Shown here: positions 9,497 through 17,788 of the stretch, one piece after another
Layout of the letters: each line of letters opens with the position of its first letter
Numbering within the stretch: the stretch's first letter is position 1
Origin: Sporosarcina globispora
GTDB lineage: Bacteria; Bacillota; Bacilli; Bacillales; Cytobacillaceae
Assembly: GCF_001274725.1 (NCBI RefSeq)
Contig: NZ_LGUF01000007.1
Coordinates: 4,901,224 to 4,965,223, forward strand
DNA length: 64,000 nucleotides
Direction of reading: 5' to 3'
The notes under the pieces: model-generated
The model's database searches: none
Told to the model about the DNA's origin: nothing
Seen by the model: the letters and a program-made list of their open reading frames with translations, nothing else
Position numbers and translations under genes: made by a program

Positions 9497-9688
9497 TTAT
9501 CCTGGACGCTGATCCCAGGGCTCAACCTCTCCAGTGATATACAGGTCTTTTCCCTTTTTTACTGTTTCTATAACACCTACTAGCCCAATTTCCCTCTTAT
9601 GGTTATCTTGCGTCTTTTCCTTTATATATATTTCTATAAAGGTGTTGAATATCTTCTATAATTTATTTGATTCTCGGTAAATATCCAT
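9497..9688 (-). pseudogene. Small ORF with an in-frame amber codon upstream of yhcX
   Basis: On the minus strand an ATG at 9688 opens MDIYRESNKL, then TAG at 9656-9658, then 52 further sense codons ending ...GKDLYITGEVEPWDQRPG and TAA at 9497. The frame after the amber has good protein-like composition and ends 29 bp before yhcX. No ribosome site precedes the ATG and no start codon follows the amber. Most likely a decayed small gene once co-transcribed with yhcX. The family is not recognised. The rest of the 9468-9821 gap shows only AT-rich promoter-like sequence. Confidence 0.4.
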
Positions 9689-9821
9689 GTTAATTTAATT
9701 GCAAAATGCCATTTCAATATTACAAATGCCCTATTTCTGATGCTCCTCTGAACATGTTAATTTACAAGGGATGTACTTTAGCTTTATAATTTTTAAAGTA
9801 CATATTAATAAGGAGACAATT

Positions 9822-10262
9822 ATGGAGAAAACACAAACAGACCGGCGGGAGAGTTTGCTGTTTATTGCCTGGGCAGCATCGATTCTGGCCATGTTCGGCA
9901 GTCTTTATTTTTCGGAAATCAGGCAATACGAACCTTGTGAGCTTTGCTGGTATCAAAGGATCATCATGTATCCCTTTACTGTCATACTTGGTATTGCTGT
10001 AGTTAAGAAAGATTATCGCATCAGCCTTTACACAATGGTGTTATCTGCAGTTGGAGCGGCAATTTCCATCTATCACTACTCCATACAAAAAATTTCATTC
10101 ATGGCAGATCATGCGGCTGCATGCGGGAGAGTCCCCTGTACAGGACAATATATTAATTGGCTTGGATTCATCACGATTCCGTTTTTAGCATTGACAGCTT
10201 TTATTATTATTTTTACTTGCAGTTATCTTGTCTGGAAGAAATCCAAGGAGGTAGCAGAATAA
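9822..10262 (+). CDS. bdbC: Disulfide bond formation protein BdbC (DsbB family)
   Basis: About 146 residues with four membrane segments. The quinone-linked CxxC is in EPCELCWYQR and the second Cys pair is in CGRVPC, as in DsbB/BdbC. It re-oxidises an extracytoplasmic thiol oxidase and hands electrons to menaquinone. The ATG at 9822 (MEKTQTDRRE) follows AAGGAGA at 5 bp, and the upstream extension in frame lacks a site. The stop overlaps the next start (TAATG), so it is coupled to the thioredoxin-like gene, its likely redox partner. Confidence 0.9.
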   Translation: MEKTQTDRRESLLFIAWAASILAMFGSLYFSEIRQYEPCELCWYQRIIMYPFTVILGIAVVKKDYRISLYTMVLSAVGAAISIYHYSIQKISFMADHAAACGRVPCTGQYINWLGFITIPFLALTAFIIIFTCSYLVWKKSKEVAE

Positions 10263-10732
10263 TGAAAAAAGTCATTATTTTTCTTGCCATTATCGTTGCG
10301 TTATTCGCAGCTGTGGGAATTTTAACTAAAATGCAAAATGAAGAAAAAGCATCAGGGGATAATCCATATGGAAAAGATTCACTTCATCCTGAAACGATCA
10401 AACAGCTTGAAGACCCGAATTATCAGAATCTGATTCTTCCTGAAGAATTAGAGGGAAAATTGGATAAGAATGAAGATGTTACCGTTTATTTTTATAGCCC
10501 AACATGCCCTCATTGCCATAAGACAACTCCTGTCGTGGCTCCGCTTACAGAGGATATGGGTCTAGACCTTGTCCAGTTCAATCTGCTTGAATTTGAAGAC
10601 GGCTGGGACCGTTATGGAATTAAGGAAACACCAACAATTGTACAATACAAAGACGGTAAAGAGGTAAACAGAATTACTGGATATCAGGAAAAAGAAGTCT
10701 TTGAACAATGGTTTAATGAGAATTCAAAATAA
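10262..10732 (+). CDS. Membrane-anchored thioredoxin-like thiol oxidoreductase
   Basis: A 156-residue protein with an N-terminal membrane anchor (about 4-22) and one thioredoxin domain. The active site is CPHC in YSPTCPHCHKTTP and the cis-Pro loop is ETPTIVQY. The fold faces outside the membrane. Paired with bdbC it should oxidise substrate cysteines and be recycled by BdbC, playing the part BdbD plays elsewhere. It lacks the longer DsbA-like helical insert, so I do not call it BdbD. AAGGAGG precedes the ATG, which overlaps the bdbC stop. Confidence 0.85.
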   Translation: MKKVIIFLAIIVALFAAVGILTKMQNEEKASGDNPYGKDSLHPETIKQLEDPNYQNLILPEELEGKLDKNEDVTVYFYSPTCPHCHKTTPVVAPLTEDMGLDLVQFNLLEFEDGWDRYGIKETPTIVQYKDGKEVNRITGYQEKEVFEQWFNENSK

Positions 10733-10737
10733 CCAAA

Positions 10738-10766
10738 AACGCCTGCGCGCTGTGCAGGCGTTTTTT
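10738..10766. terminator. Bidirectional terminator
   Basis: AACGCCTGC and GCAGGCGTT form a perfect stem with A and T runs on the two sides, between the converging thioredoxin and yhcU genes. Confidence 0.9.
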
Positions 10767-11164
10767 CATACAAGCATTTCATTTGCTGCTTTGGTATAGA
10801 CACTGAATAAATCATTCCGCGGCATTCTCTCTCCACAAAAATGACCGTAGTCGAACGGAAACGATAAACCGAATTCTTGAAGTATTTGAACATTTTTGAC
10901 GAATATCGTTTCATATTTGTCACTTATCTGCTGTGATTCCAGAATAGCCATTAAAGTCTGCAGCCCTGCTATAACTTGATATGCTTCTTTTAATGTACCA
11001 AAGTATTCAAAGTGCCGTGTAGAAGTATGTAGGATCTTCTGCTGTTCAAACTCTCTAATATCATCATCTGTGAAGTAAAGAGGAAACACATTTGAATAAA
11101 ATTGAGCTATTAATTCTTGAATTTTTTGTTCCTGATCAGGAGTTGATGCGAATACAACTTTCAC
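10766..11164 (-). CDS. yhcU: YhcU-family protein (DUF5365)
   Basis: A 132-residue soluble protein starting MKVVFASTPDQEQKIQELI, which I recognise as Bacillus YhcU. It is mostly helical with no catalytic motif; the function is unknown. The start is a GTG with GAAGGTGGG upstream. It is divergent from the pseudouridine synthase yhcT, the same pair as in B. subtilis. Moderately sure of the family, no claim on role. Confidence 0.75.
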   Translation of the reverse strand: MKVVFASTPDQEQKIQELIAQFYSNVFPLYFTDDDIREFEQQKILHTSTRHFEYFGTLKEAYQVIAGLQTLMAILESQQISDKYETIFVKNVQILQEFGLSFPFDYGHFCGERMPRNDLFSVYTKAANEMLV

Positions 11165-11507
11165 TGATAACCCACCTTCGTAATCCTTGTAATCAGTTCG
11201 TAATATATACTTTAGAATATCATATTCTCAAAGCCCTTTAGGGTGGTAATTATACCCACGCAGAAGGTATTTGTTTACAATTTTTCCTCCTGCGGAAATA
11301 GATGGAATCTGTTCGATTCTTTATGACTGGTGCTAAAGTTTTATATTTACTCCAATTTTATCAAATTGATAACCCGTTTTAAATATTACAATAATATTTT
11401 TTGGATTCCTATTCCTTTTACAGTCTGCTTTAAAAGGCTAATATATTATTGTAATTAATTTATATGTGTAAAGAGCATGATTATTCAATCAGGATAAGGA
11501 GTAATTT
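11165..11507. other. Intergenic region between yhcU and yhcT
   Basis: 343 bp, AT-rich, no coding frame. On the minus strand GTGGGTATAAT near 11253-11263 contains both a TATAAT and a GGGTAT box, but no convincing upstream element is spaced correctly. Nothing else is recognised. Confidence 0.5.
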
Positions 11508-12428
11508 ATGGTAAAAATACAAAGGTTTGGTGAATGGTGTGAAATAGAGGTACCTTCTCATTGGGAAGGATATTCTGTCGAATATATAGTCCGGAAAATC
11601 TGGGGAGCTCCCAAAAAACAAACACACAATATGAGAATGAACAAGCAGGTTTTAACCGATGAAGAACCTGCAAATTGGACTAAACCGCTGCATGAAGGAG
11701 AAAAATTAAAATTCCATTTCTTCCAGGAGGAAAATCCAGGGGTTATCCCCTCTTATTATGAAATTGATGTACTTTTTGAAGATGACCATATGGTTGTTTT
11801 GAATAAACCTGCCGGCATGGACACACACCCTAATTCACATGATCAAAATAATACCCTCGCAAATGCTGCTGCCTTTCATATGCAGATGCAGGGGGAATAT
11901 AGAAGCATTAAACATATACATCGTTTGGATCGCGATACAACAGGTGCTATTTTGTTTGCGAAGCATGCATTGGCAGGGGCAATCCTGGATAAAGAACTGG
12001 AAGAAAGAAGTATTAAACGCACTTATTTAGCTTTGGTTCATGGGAAAATTTCAAAGAAAAAAGGAACCGTCAGGGAGCCAATCGGTCGTGACAGGCACCA
12101 TCCTACCAGAAGAAGAGTATCCCCTAAAGGCCAGTCTGCTGTCACGAACTATGAACTAATTGAATTCTTTCCTAAGCAGAATCTTTCACTTATTAAATGC
12201 AGTCTACAAACAGGCAGAACACACCAGATACGTGTTCATCTCAGCCATATTGGACATCCTCTTGCAGGGGATATTTTATATGGCGGTAAACCTGCTTTTT
12301 CACGTCAGGCACTGCACGCCGTAAAACTTGAGATTCCACACCCTTTCTCAGGGGAAGCCATTGTCTGCCATGCGCCATTTTTAGATGATCCAGAAATTTT
12401 TAAAGGAACTGACCCGTATTGTTTTTAA
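11508..12428 (+). CDS. yhcT: RluA-family rRNA pseudouridine synthase (YhcT)
   Basis: A 306-residue enzyme that isomerises uridine to pseudouridine in RNA, probably 23S rRNA. The N-terminal part is S4-like and atypical. The catalytic domain shows the RluA signature HRLDRDTTGAILFAK with the catalytic Asp, followed by TGRTHQIRVHLSHIGHPLAGD. ATAAGGAG precedes the ATG. It stands alone, divergent from yhcU. The exact target position cannot be read from sequence. Confidence 0.88.
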   Translation: MVKIQRFGEWCEIEVPSHWEGYSVEYIVRKIWGAPKKQTHNMRMNKQVLTDEEPANWTKPLHEGEKLKFHFFQEENPGVIPSYYEIDVLFEDDHMVVLNKPAGMDTHPNSHDQNNTLANAAAFHMQMQGEYRSIKHIHRLDRDTTGAILFAKHALAGAILDKELEERSIKRTYLALVHGKISKKKGTVREPIGRDRHHPTRRRVSPKGQSAVTNYELIEFFPKQNLSLIKCSLQTGRTHQIRVHLSHIGHPLAGDILYGGKPAFSRQALHAVKLEIPHPFSGEAIVCHAPFLDDPEIFKGTDPYCF

Positions 12429-12504
12429 GAAAAATTTTTAGCTGCCCCTTTTTAGGACAGCTTTTAATTAATGTATCAAGCAGAGGCAGAGCTTGAATCA
12501 CAAA

Positions 12505-12529
12505 AAAAGAGGGCCCCCAACGGGACCTC
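12505..12529 (-). terminator. Terminator after the GlsB-type gene
   Basis: GAGGTCCC and GGGCCCTC pair with one mismatch and are followed on the minus strand by TTTTTTT. Confidence 0.75.
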
Positions 12530-12544
12530 TTTCAGATAATATTA

Positions 12545-12805
12545 TTAGTCATGGGATTTGCGCATAGCCTTCATGATAAAGCCTACGATGAATACAAGCA
12601 CGATAGCACCAATTAAAGCAGGAATAATAGCAAAGTCAGCTACTTCAGGACCCCAATCACCAAGAATCAATGAACCTAACCATGCACCAATGAAACCTGC
12701 GATGATATTACCAATAATTCCTCCTGGAATATCTCTTCCTACGATCATGCCTGCTAACCAGCCAATGATACCACCTATAATTAATGCCCATAAAAAGCTT
12801 ATCAT
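12545..12805 (-). CDS. GlsB/YeaQ/YmgE-family stress membrane protein
   Basis: 86 residues, three hydrophobic helices and a short charged tail. Gly-rich repeats IGGIIGWLAGMIVGRDIPGG and GNIIAGFIGAWLGSLILG are the hallmark of the transglycosylase-associated (GlsB/YeaQ) family, small inner-membrane stress proteins of unknown mechanism. An AGGAGTG site precedes the ATG. A SigB-type promoter lies about 110 bp upstream, which fits a general-stress role. Confidence 0.88.
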   Translation of the reverse strand: MISFLWALIIGGIIGWLAGMIVGRDIPGGIIGNIIAGFIGAWLGSLILGDWGPEVADFAIIPALIGAIVLVFIVGFIMKAMRKSHD

Positions 12806-12911
12806 TGATAATCACTCCTCGTTTTGTTTTAAAATTAGTTTTTGTTCAGATTAAGAATTTCATTCTGCAGCTGCGCAGCTTTTGGTGATCTTATCTGCTT
12901 GTACAATTAAA

Positions 12912-12936
12912 TTACCCAGGATTCGATATCTAAAAC
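12912..12936 (-). promoter_or_regulatory. Candidate SigB promoter for the GlsB-type gene
   Basis: Minus strand GTTTTA, 13 bp, GGGTAA. It matches the SigB pattern (GTTTAA, 12-15 bp, GGGTAT) in both boxes except single positions. Its target encodes a stress membrane protein. Confidence 0.65.
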
Positions 12937-13055
12937 CATAAATTTTAAAACTATTCTTCAGGAAAAATTTTATAAAACAAAAAACACTGTATCCCAGCCA
13001 ACTGGATTGCCTTCGCATTATAGACAACATGACCGCATTTGTGCATGTCAGCGAT

Positions 13056-13090
13056 AATAAAAAAAGCGATTGCCCGAGGGAAGCAATCGC
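13056..13090 (-). terminator. Stem-loop with minus-strand T run
   Basis: GCGATTGC and GCAATCGC form a perfect 8-bp stem, followed on the minus strand by TTTTTTT. It lies 140 bp beyond the first helD terminator, so it may be a back-up. The bases between show no gene. Confidence 0.75.
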
Positions 13091-13230
13091 CTATCTATAT
13101 AAACGGCAGATGCCAGGGATTGTAAATTGCCGCATTCTTTTTCCATCTTCTCTTATGTAAAAATGATTTTCCCGGTGAAAAAATGTCCTAAACAATGGAA
13201 AGGATCAATTTTTTGGCGTTCTCAGGAAGC

Positions 13231-13261
13231 AAAAAACAAGCAGCTGACAGAGCAGCTGCTG
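13231..13261 (-). terminator. Terminator after helD
   Basis: CAGCAGCTG and CAGCTGCTTG pair around a short loop and are followed on the minus strand by TTTTTT, 7 bp past the helD stop codon. Confidence 0.85.
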
Positions 13262-13267
13262 AATGTT

Positions 13268-15535
13268 TTAAGCAATTATGAAATTGTCTTTATCCAATCC
13301 ATAAAAATATAGTCGGTGAAGCGGCCGTGTCATGGCCACATAAAGAAGCTTAATATCCAGTTCAGACTCTCTGGAAAATTCCTCTTCAAAGGAAAGAATC
13401 ATGACTGCATCAAATTCAAGTCCCTTGGCCAAATAAGATGGCACGATAACGATTTCATCCTTCGGTATGCTTTCCTGCTCCTGCAGCAGTTTAAAAGGCA
13501 GCTTTGCATGCTTTTCAAAAAGAGCATGAATGAGCAGGCAGTCTTTCATCGTTTTCCCGATCACCGCAAATGTTTTGTAATCCTCTTCTTTCAATGAAAT
13601 TACCTGTTTCTCAAGCTGTTTTACCAGCTCGCCTCCATTCTCTCTCTTGATAAATTCAGGGCTTTTTCCGTGGCGTACAACCGGCTCCACCTCGGGGAAT
13701 GAATAGGGCAGCAGCTTGAGCACTTCATTCGCCTTTTCCATTATTTCCACTGTGGTACGATAACTTTTTTGAAGCTCTGTATATATTGCTCGGGGAAAGA
13801 TAAAATCAAGGACCTCCTGCCAGCTTGTAAGTCCCCTGTAGGAATGAATTCCCTGGGCAAGATCCCCCACCAATGTGAACATATCCGTATCAAGTGACTT
13901 TTTTAAAGAAAGAAGCTCCATGAAGCTGTAATCCTGGGCTTCATCAATAACGATATTTTTCGCCTTCAGCTCTTTAGGAATGCCAAATAGGCTTTCCTGC
14001 AAGTAAAGCATTAAAGCTAAATCTTCCCTCTCATAAACTTTTTTCCTGAATAATTTCCAGCAATATTCGCAAAGTCTACCTGCATCATTTACAGGCAGCT
14101 TTCCGCCAGACAACCTTGAAAGACGGATAGGATCTTCAAATAGGTCTTTATAATACCGGACCAGACTTTTTTTCGGAAATTGCTTCATGTACTTTGGCAC
14201 AGCTGTTCTGAAGCTTTTCTTTAGCTCTTCCAGTCTGGCTGCTTTTTTATCAAGCGCATCTGAAACATACTGTCTTCTTTTTTCAGGGTCCTTGCCTCTG
14301 TAAAGGGCCCTTTCGATTCTCTCATCATAATACGTTTCGATTTTCTTTATGATATTTTTCTTTTTCTTTGCAAGATCGTTTTGAAGAACAGCCTTTAATT
14401 TTTCTAGCCTTCGATAAAGAGGAAGATAGTTGTAATCCTCCAGAAACAGCTGGAAGAATTTTTTATGGCTGAACAGCCTGAATTTATCTACCATAAAATC
14501 AGCACTAGGATGGAAGCTATTATAAATTTCTTTAAGGTAATTGCTGAGGATTATTTGAAAAACAGGCGATCCTTTAATGGATGATGCCCAGGCTGCACGT
14601 TTTACTTCTTCACTGCCATGGCCTTCAAGCAGATTCACCAGTTTGCTGTCATCAGCCATTTTTAGATTCTCGCCAAGACATGCCATTACATATTCCTGGT
14701 AGGTAGTCTGGCGGACTCTTTCTACCCCAAGTTCGGGAAGGGCTTCCGAAATATAGTCAATGAATAGCCTGCTTGGCGCCAGAATCATAAGCTGTTCAGG
14801 GGCAAAATTTTCTTTGTACTGGTAAATAAAATAACTTATCCGGTGCAGGGCAATCGTTGTTTTACCGCTCCCTGCTGCCCCCTGGACAATGATGGGCTTG
14901 TTCAAATCAGCACGTATTATTTTGTTCTGTTCTTCCTGTATGGTTGAAATAATTTCAGTGAGGCGGTTGCTTGAGCTTTTTGACAGTGATTCCTGAAGCA
15001 ATTCATCTGTAGTCGTGAGGTCAATATCCCGAATTTCATCCAGAGTCCCATCTTCAATCATATATTGCCGTTTCAATGACAGATAGCCTGTAAAGCTTTC
15101 TTCATAGGAATGGTATTCAACCTCTCCCAGCCTGCCTTCATAATATAAATTGGCTATCGGAGAACGCCAGTCAACAATAATCTGCTCCTGATTCTCCCTT
15201 GAATACAATGAGGTTTTGCCTATGTATAAAATTTCTTTTTCGTTTAAATCGTCCCTTAAGAAATCAATTCTGGCAAAGTAAGGCTTTTTTCGGGCCTTTT
15301 TCAATTGCAATAATTCATCTTTGGACATTTCAAAAAAGCGGGCATTTGTCAGTAAAGAAGAGTAGCTCAAGCTGGATTCAAGCCAATCAACGTCTTCGAA
15401 AGCTTCTTTCATGTTTTCCTGAAACTTGTCTTTGCTGGATTCTGATGTTTTTATCACAACATCAATATAACGTTTCGTAAATTCCAGCCGCTGAATTTCC
15501 TTTTGAAAATCGGGGTGTTCAAATTCAGATGGCAT
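13268..15535 (-). CDS. helD: RNA polymerase recycling motor HelD (UvrD-like superfamily 1)
   Basis: 755 residues. The N-terminal coiled-coil arm (about 1-90) is the part that enters RNA polymerase in HelD. Helicase motifs are present: Walker A GAAGSGKTTIALHR (near 220), Walker B DEAQDYSFMELL, motif III GDLAQGIHSYRG and motif VI VAMTRPLHRLY. Known HelD uses ATP to release stalled RNA polymerase from DNA and nucleic acids. It has the split superfamily 1 layout of HelD rather than that of UvrD or PcrA. GGAGAAACAT precedes the ATG. Transcribed alone. Confidence 0.9.
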   Translation of the reverse strand: MPSEFEHPDFQKEIQRLEFTKRYIDVVIKTSESSKDKFQENMKEAFEDVDWLESSLSYSSLLTNARFFEMSKDELLQLKKARKKPYFARIDFLRDDLNEKEILYIGKTSLYSRENQEQIIVDWRSPIANLYYEGRLGEVEYHSYEESFTGYLSLKRQYMIEDGTLDEIRDIDLTTTDELLQESLSKSSSNRLTEIISTIQEEQNKIIRADLNKPIIVQGAAGSGKTTIALHRISYFIYQYKENFAPEQLMILAPSRLFIDYISEALPELGVERVRQTTYQEYVMACLGENLKMADDSKLVNLLEGHGSEEVKRAAWASSIKGSPVFQIILSNYLKEIYNSFHPSADFMVDKFRLFSHKKFFQLFLEDYNYLPLYRRLEKLKAVLQNDLAKKKKNIIKKIETYYDERIERALYRGKDPEKRRQYVSDALDKKAARLEELKKSFRTAVPKYMKQFPKKSLVRYYKDLFEDPIRLSRLSGGKLPVNDAGRLCEYCWKLFRKKVYEREDLALMLYLQESLFGIPKELKAKNIVIDEAQDYSFMELLSLKKSLDTDMFTLVGDLAQGIHSYRGLTSWQEVLDFIFPRAIYTELQKSYRTTVEIMEKANEVLKLLPYSFPEVEPVVRHGKSPEFIKRENGGELVKQLEKQVISLKEEDYKTFAVIGKTMKDCLLIHALFEKHAKLPFKLLQEQESIPKDEIVIVPSYLAKGLEFDAVMILSFEEEFSRESELDIKLLYVAMTRPLHRLYFYGLDKDNFIIA

Positions 15536-15741
15536 ATGTTTCTCCTTTCAATTGTTTTTCAGCCGCAATGGAGAAATACATATGAGCGAACGCGTGGGCA
15601 GAAAAATATATTATCAGAAAAATCTGCAAGAATCAAGTGGTGAAATGCACAGCCCAATTTTGTCGTGTTTGTACTGTTGTATACTTCGGCAGGCATTTTA
15701 TTTTATAATATAGAAAAGCCACTTTTTAGGAGGTGATGAGA

Positions 15742-15834
15742 ATGGCCATTGCAGCTGCAATGCCTGATAATGCAGCGTCTCATGCAAAGCCTGATATTGG
15801 TGGCGATACTTTGCATGAGGCGGTATTGAAATAA
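15742..15834 (+). CDS. Possible 30-residue peptide
   Basis: An ATG with an excellent AGGAGGTGATG ribosome site opens MAIAAAMPDNAASHAKPDIG and a total of 30 codons ending ...HEAVLK. A TATAAT box lies at 15704-15709. The peptide is Ala-rich, neutral and has no membrane segment; it is not recognised. The coding stretch holds a perfect 11-bp inverted repeat, so the transcript may matter more than the peptide. The frame could also be chance, and the strong ribosome site is the main argument for it. Confidence 0.45.
   Translation: MAIAAAMPDNAASHAKPDIGGDTLHEAVLK
15779..15819. repeat. Inverted repeat inside the 30-codon ORF
   Basis: CTCATGCAAAG (15779-15789) and CTTTGCATGAG (15809-15819) are perfect complements around a 19-nt loop. 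A weaker, longer pairing joins TGCAAAGCC here with GGCTTTGCA near 15871-15879. No T run follows, so it is not a simple terminator. Confidence 0.7.
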
Positions 15835-15925
15835 TTAATTTCGCCCATGAGCAAAACCATTTCTGATATCGGCTTTGCACCTTATTCATTTTTTATTATC
15901 AAAAATAAATAAGGAGCTGGCAGAA

Positions 15926-16189
15926 ATGAGTTATGTAAGAGCTAATGCCGTTTTACCGGAAAATTTAATAACAGAGATTCAAAAATACGTTCAGGGTGAG
16001 GCTATTTATATCCCAAAGCCCGAAAAGGAGCACCGCAAATGGGGCTCCCGTTCTGGAGCTAGAAAAGCTCTCGATGAAAGGAACCATTCTATTAAAGATG
16101 CCTTCCAAAACGGCAAAACAATCAGCCAATTGGCGGAAGAATTTTTTCTTTCCGTCGAAACAATCAAAAAAATTGTTTATAAAAAATGA
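15926..16189 (+). CDS. CD3324-family helix-turn-helix protein
   Basis: 87 residues. The N-terminus reads MSYVRANAVLPENLITEIQK, then a short strand GEAIYIPKPEKEHRKWG and a C-terminal helix-turn-helix QLAEEFFLSVETIKKIV. This layout is the CD3324 family of small putative DNA-binding proteins found in Firmicutes, whose function is unknown. AAGGAG lies 10 bp before the ATG at 15926. The gene stands alone and ends in a strong terminator. Confidence 0.75.
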   Translation: MSYVRANAVLPENLITEIQKYVQGEAIYIPKPEKEHRKWGSRSGARKALDERNHSIKDAFQNGKTISQLAEEFFLSVETIKKIVYKK

Positions 16190-16196
16190 TGCATAG

Positions 16197-16222
16197 GCAC
16201 TGAACCTCGTTCAGTGCTTTTT
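16197..16222 (+). terminator. Rho-independent terminator
   Basis: GCACTGAAC and GTTCAGTGC with a CTC loop, followed by TTTTTC. Confidence 0.9.
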
Positions 16223-16324
16223 CATATGCCATGTTCATTTCCTAATTGTTTTATACATTTACATTTTTATGCCAAACTTTTAAAGTGAACATATAAAGGT
16301 GCTGAAGGTATAGGAGTGAATATA

Positions 16325-16963
16325 ATGGAACCTTTCATTAGAAATGATCAATTTAATTTTATTAAATATCAGACGCAAATTTTAATCAATGGCCATGCGT
16401 CTGTCAATGATACAGGGGTGCTGAATGCACTGAAATCTCTTTCTTCAGAAAAGGTAATGGGCCTTTTTGAGGAACTTAGCGAAGAACAAAAGAAGCTTCT
16501 TTCACCAGTCATTGATATTAAAGAAAGAGATCAGGCAGATGCCTTCCTGGCAAACATTAAGGAATATGTAATTCCTTTTAAATCTTTAACGGAGCAATCT
16601 ATCAAAAAGCTGTTCCCAAAGGCCAAAAAATTAAAAATGCCAGCACTTGAAGATATCGATTTAAGAGAAGTAAGCTACTTAGGATGGGATGATAAAGGCA
16701 CAAACAGGAAGTATATAATCAGCGTGCTGGATGGCAAACTGACAGGCATTCATGGAACATTTAAGCCACTCGGCAAAAAAGGGATCTGCGCTATTTGCAA
16801 AAAACTCGAAGATACAGGCATGTTCTTGACAGAGACCAAGGGCACTTCGCTTGGCACCTACACCAAAAAAGGGAATTACATTTGCCAGGACAGCCAGAGA
16901 TGCAATGAAAATCTGAATTCACTGGAACAGCTTCATGATTTTATTAAAAGGCTAAAAGGATAG
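16325..16963 (+). CDS. FusB/FusC-family EF-G-binding protein
   Basis: 212 residues. The N-terminal helical domain (MEPFIRNDQFNFIKYQTQIL) and C-terminal domain with a four-Cys zinc site (CAICKKLEDTG and CQDSQRC) match FusB-type proteins. These bind elongation factor G, free it from the ribosome and can give fusidic acid resistance. Chromosomal Bacillus copies are common and their resistance effect is not certain. The ATG at 16325 follows TAGGAGTG at 5 bp. The GTG nine bases upstream lies within that site and is less likely. Confidence 0.85.
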   Translation: MEPFIRNDQFNFIKYQTQILINGHASVNDTGVLNALKSLSSEKVMGLFEELSEEQKKLLSPVIDIKERDQADAFLANIKEYVIPFKSLTEQSIKKLFPKAKKLKMPALEDIDLREVSYLGWDDKGTNRKYIISVLDGKLTGIHGTFKPLGKKGICAICKKLEDTGMFLTETKGTSLGTYTKKGNYICQDSQRCNENLNSLEQLHDFIKRLKG

Positions 16964-16982
16964 ATGGTTATCCCCCATACTA

Positions 16983-17012
16983 AAGACACCGCCAAATTTA
17001 TGGCGGTGTCTT
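16983..17012 (+). terminator. Rho-independent terminator
   Basis: GACACCGCC and GGCGGTGTC form a perfect stem followed by TTCTTTC. Confidence 0.85.
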
Positions 17013-17158
17013 CTTTCAGTTTTAAATAAGCATCCGGTTTATTCTCATTAAACTAGGGAATATTACTGTAATAAAAAAAAAACTATCTTAATTTGTCGAT
17101 TTCGTATAAAATATTAACGTTTGAATGTATTTTTTCCTAAAATATTGGGGGTTAAAAA

Positions 17159-17776
17159 ATGGTTTTTAAGAAGAAGGACAAGTTTAACACATTGTTAAGC
17201 AATATTTCCGTGAATTTAAAAGATAGTGCAATTTATTTTGCCGACTATAAGATTAACAATGTCAGTGATTTAAAAACCTTTTCAAAAACAATGAAGGATT
17301 ATGAAACAAAAGGCGATTCCTATGTTCATGAAGTCATTAAGGAATTAAATAACGCTTTCATTACGCCGATTGAAAGAGAAGATATCCTTCACCTCGCCAT
17401 GAGCATGGATGATGTGCTGGATGGATTTGAAGAATGTGCTGATTTATTCGAAATGTATTCCATGACACAGGCTGATGATTTTATGCTGAAGTTCGTGGAT
17501 GCGATTAAAAATTGTGCAATTGAAATTGAAAAATGCGTTGAACTTCTATCAACTAAGAAATTATTGCAGATCAGGGAGCATGCAATCAAAATTAAAGATT
17601 ACGAATCCAAATGTGATGGAGTCCGCCGTCAGTCGATCAAGCATCTTTTTGCCACAGAAAAAGATCCTATTCGCATCATTCAGTATAAGGAAATTTATGA
17701 AACCCTGGAAGAAATTGCTGACAGCTGCCAGAATGTCGCCAATACGCTTGAAACCATCATTATGAAAAATGCTTAA
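17159..17776 (+). CDS. DUF47 (PhoU-like) phosphate transport accessory protein
   Basis: 205 residues, all helical, PhoU-like. Metal-binding acidic patterns are visible in EREDILHLAMSMDDVLDGFE and in EIYETLEEIADSCQNVANTLE. DUF47 proteins (YkaA/PitR) are encoded with Pit transporters and are thought to adjust them. A GGGGG site lies before the ATG, and the stop is 12 bp before pit, so they form one operon. Cytosolic. Confidence 0.88.
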   Translation: MVFKKKDKFNTLLSNISVNLKDSAIYFADYKINNVSDLKTFSKTMKDYETKGDSYVHEVIKELNNAFITPIEREDILHLAMSMDDVLDGFEECADLFEMYSMTQADDFMLKFVDAIKNCAIEIEKCVELLSTKKLLQIREHAIKIKDYESKCDGVRRQSIKHLFATEKDPIRIIQYKEIYETLEEIADSCQNVANTLETIIMKNA

Positions 17777-17788
17777 GGGGCGATCACA

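Noticed and set aside
10262..10732. Calling the thioredoxin-like protein BdbD
   Set aside because: It has a plain thioredoxin domain without the DsbA-type helical insert and is shorter than BdbD.
15698..15889. 63-codon minus-strand frame opposite the 30-codon ORF
   Set aside because: No ribosome site, and the composition is that of a shadow of the inverted-repeat region.
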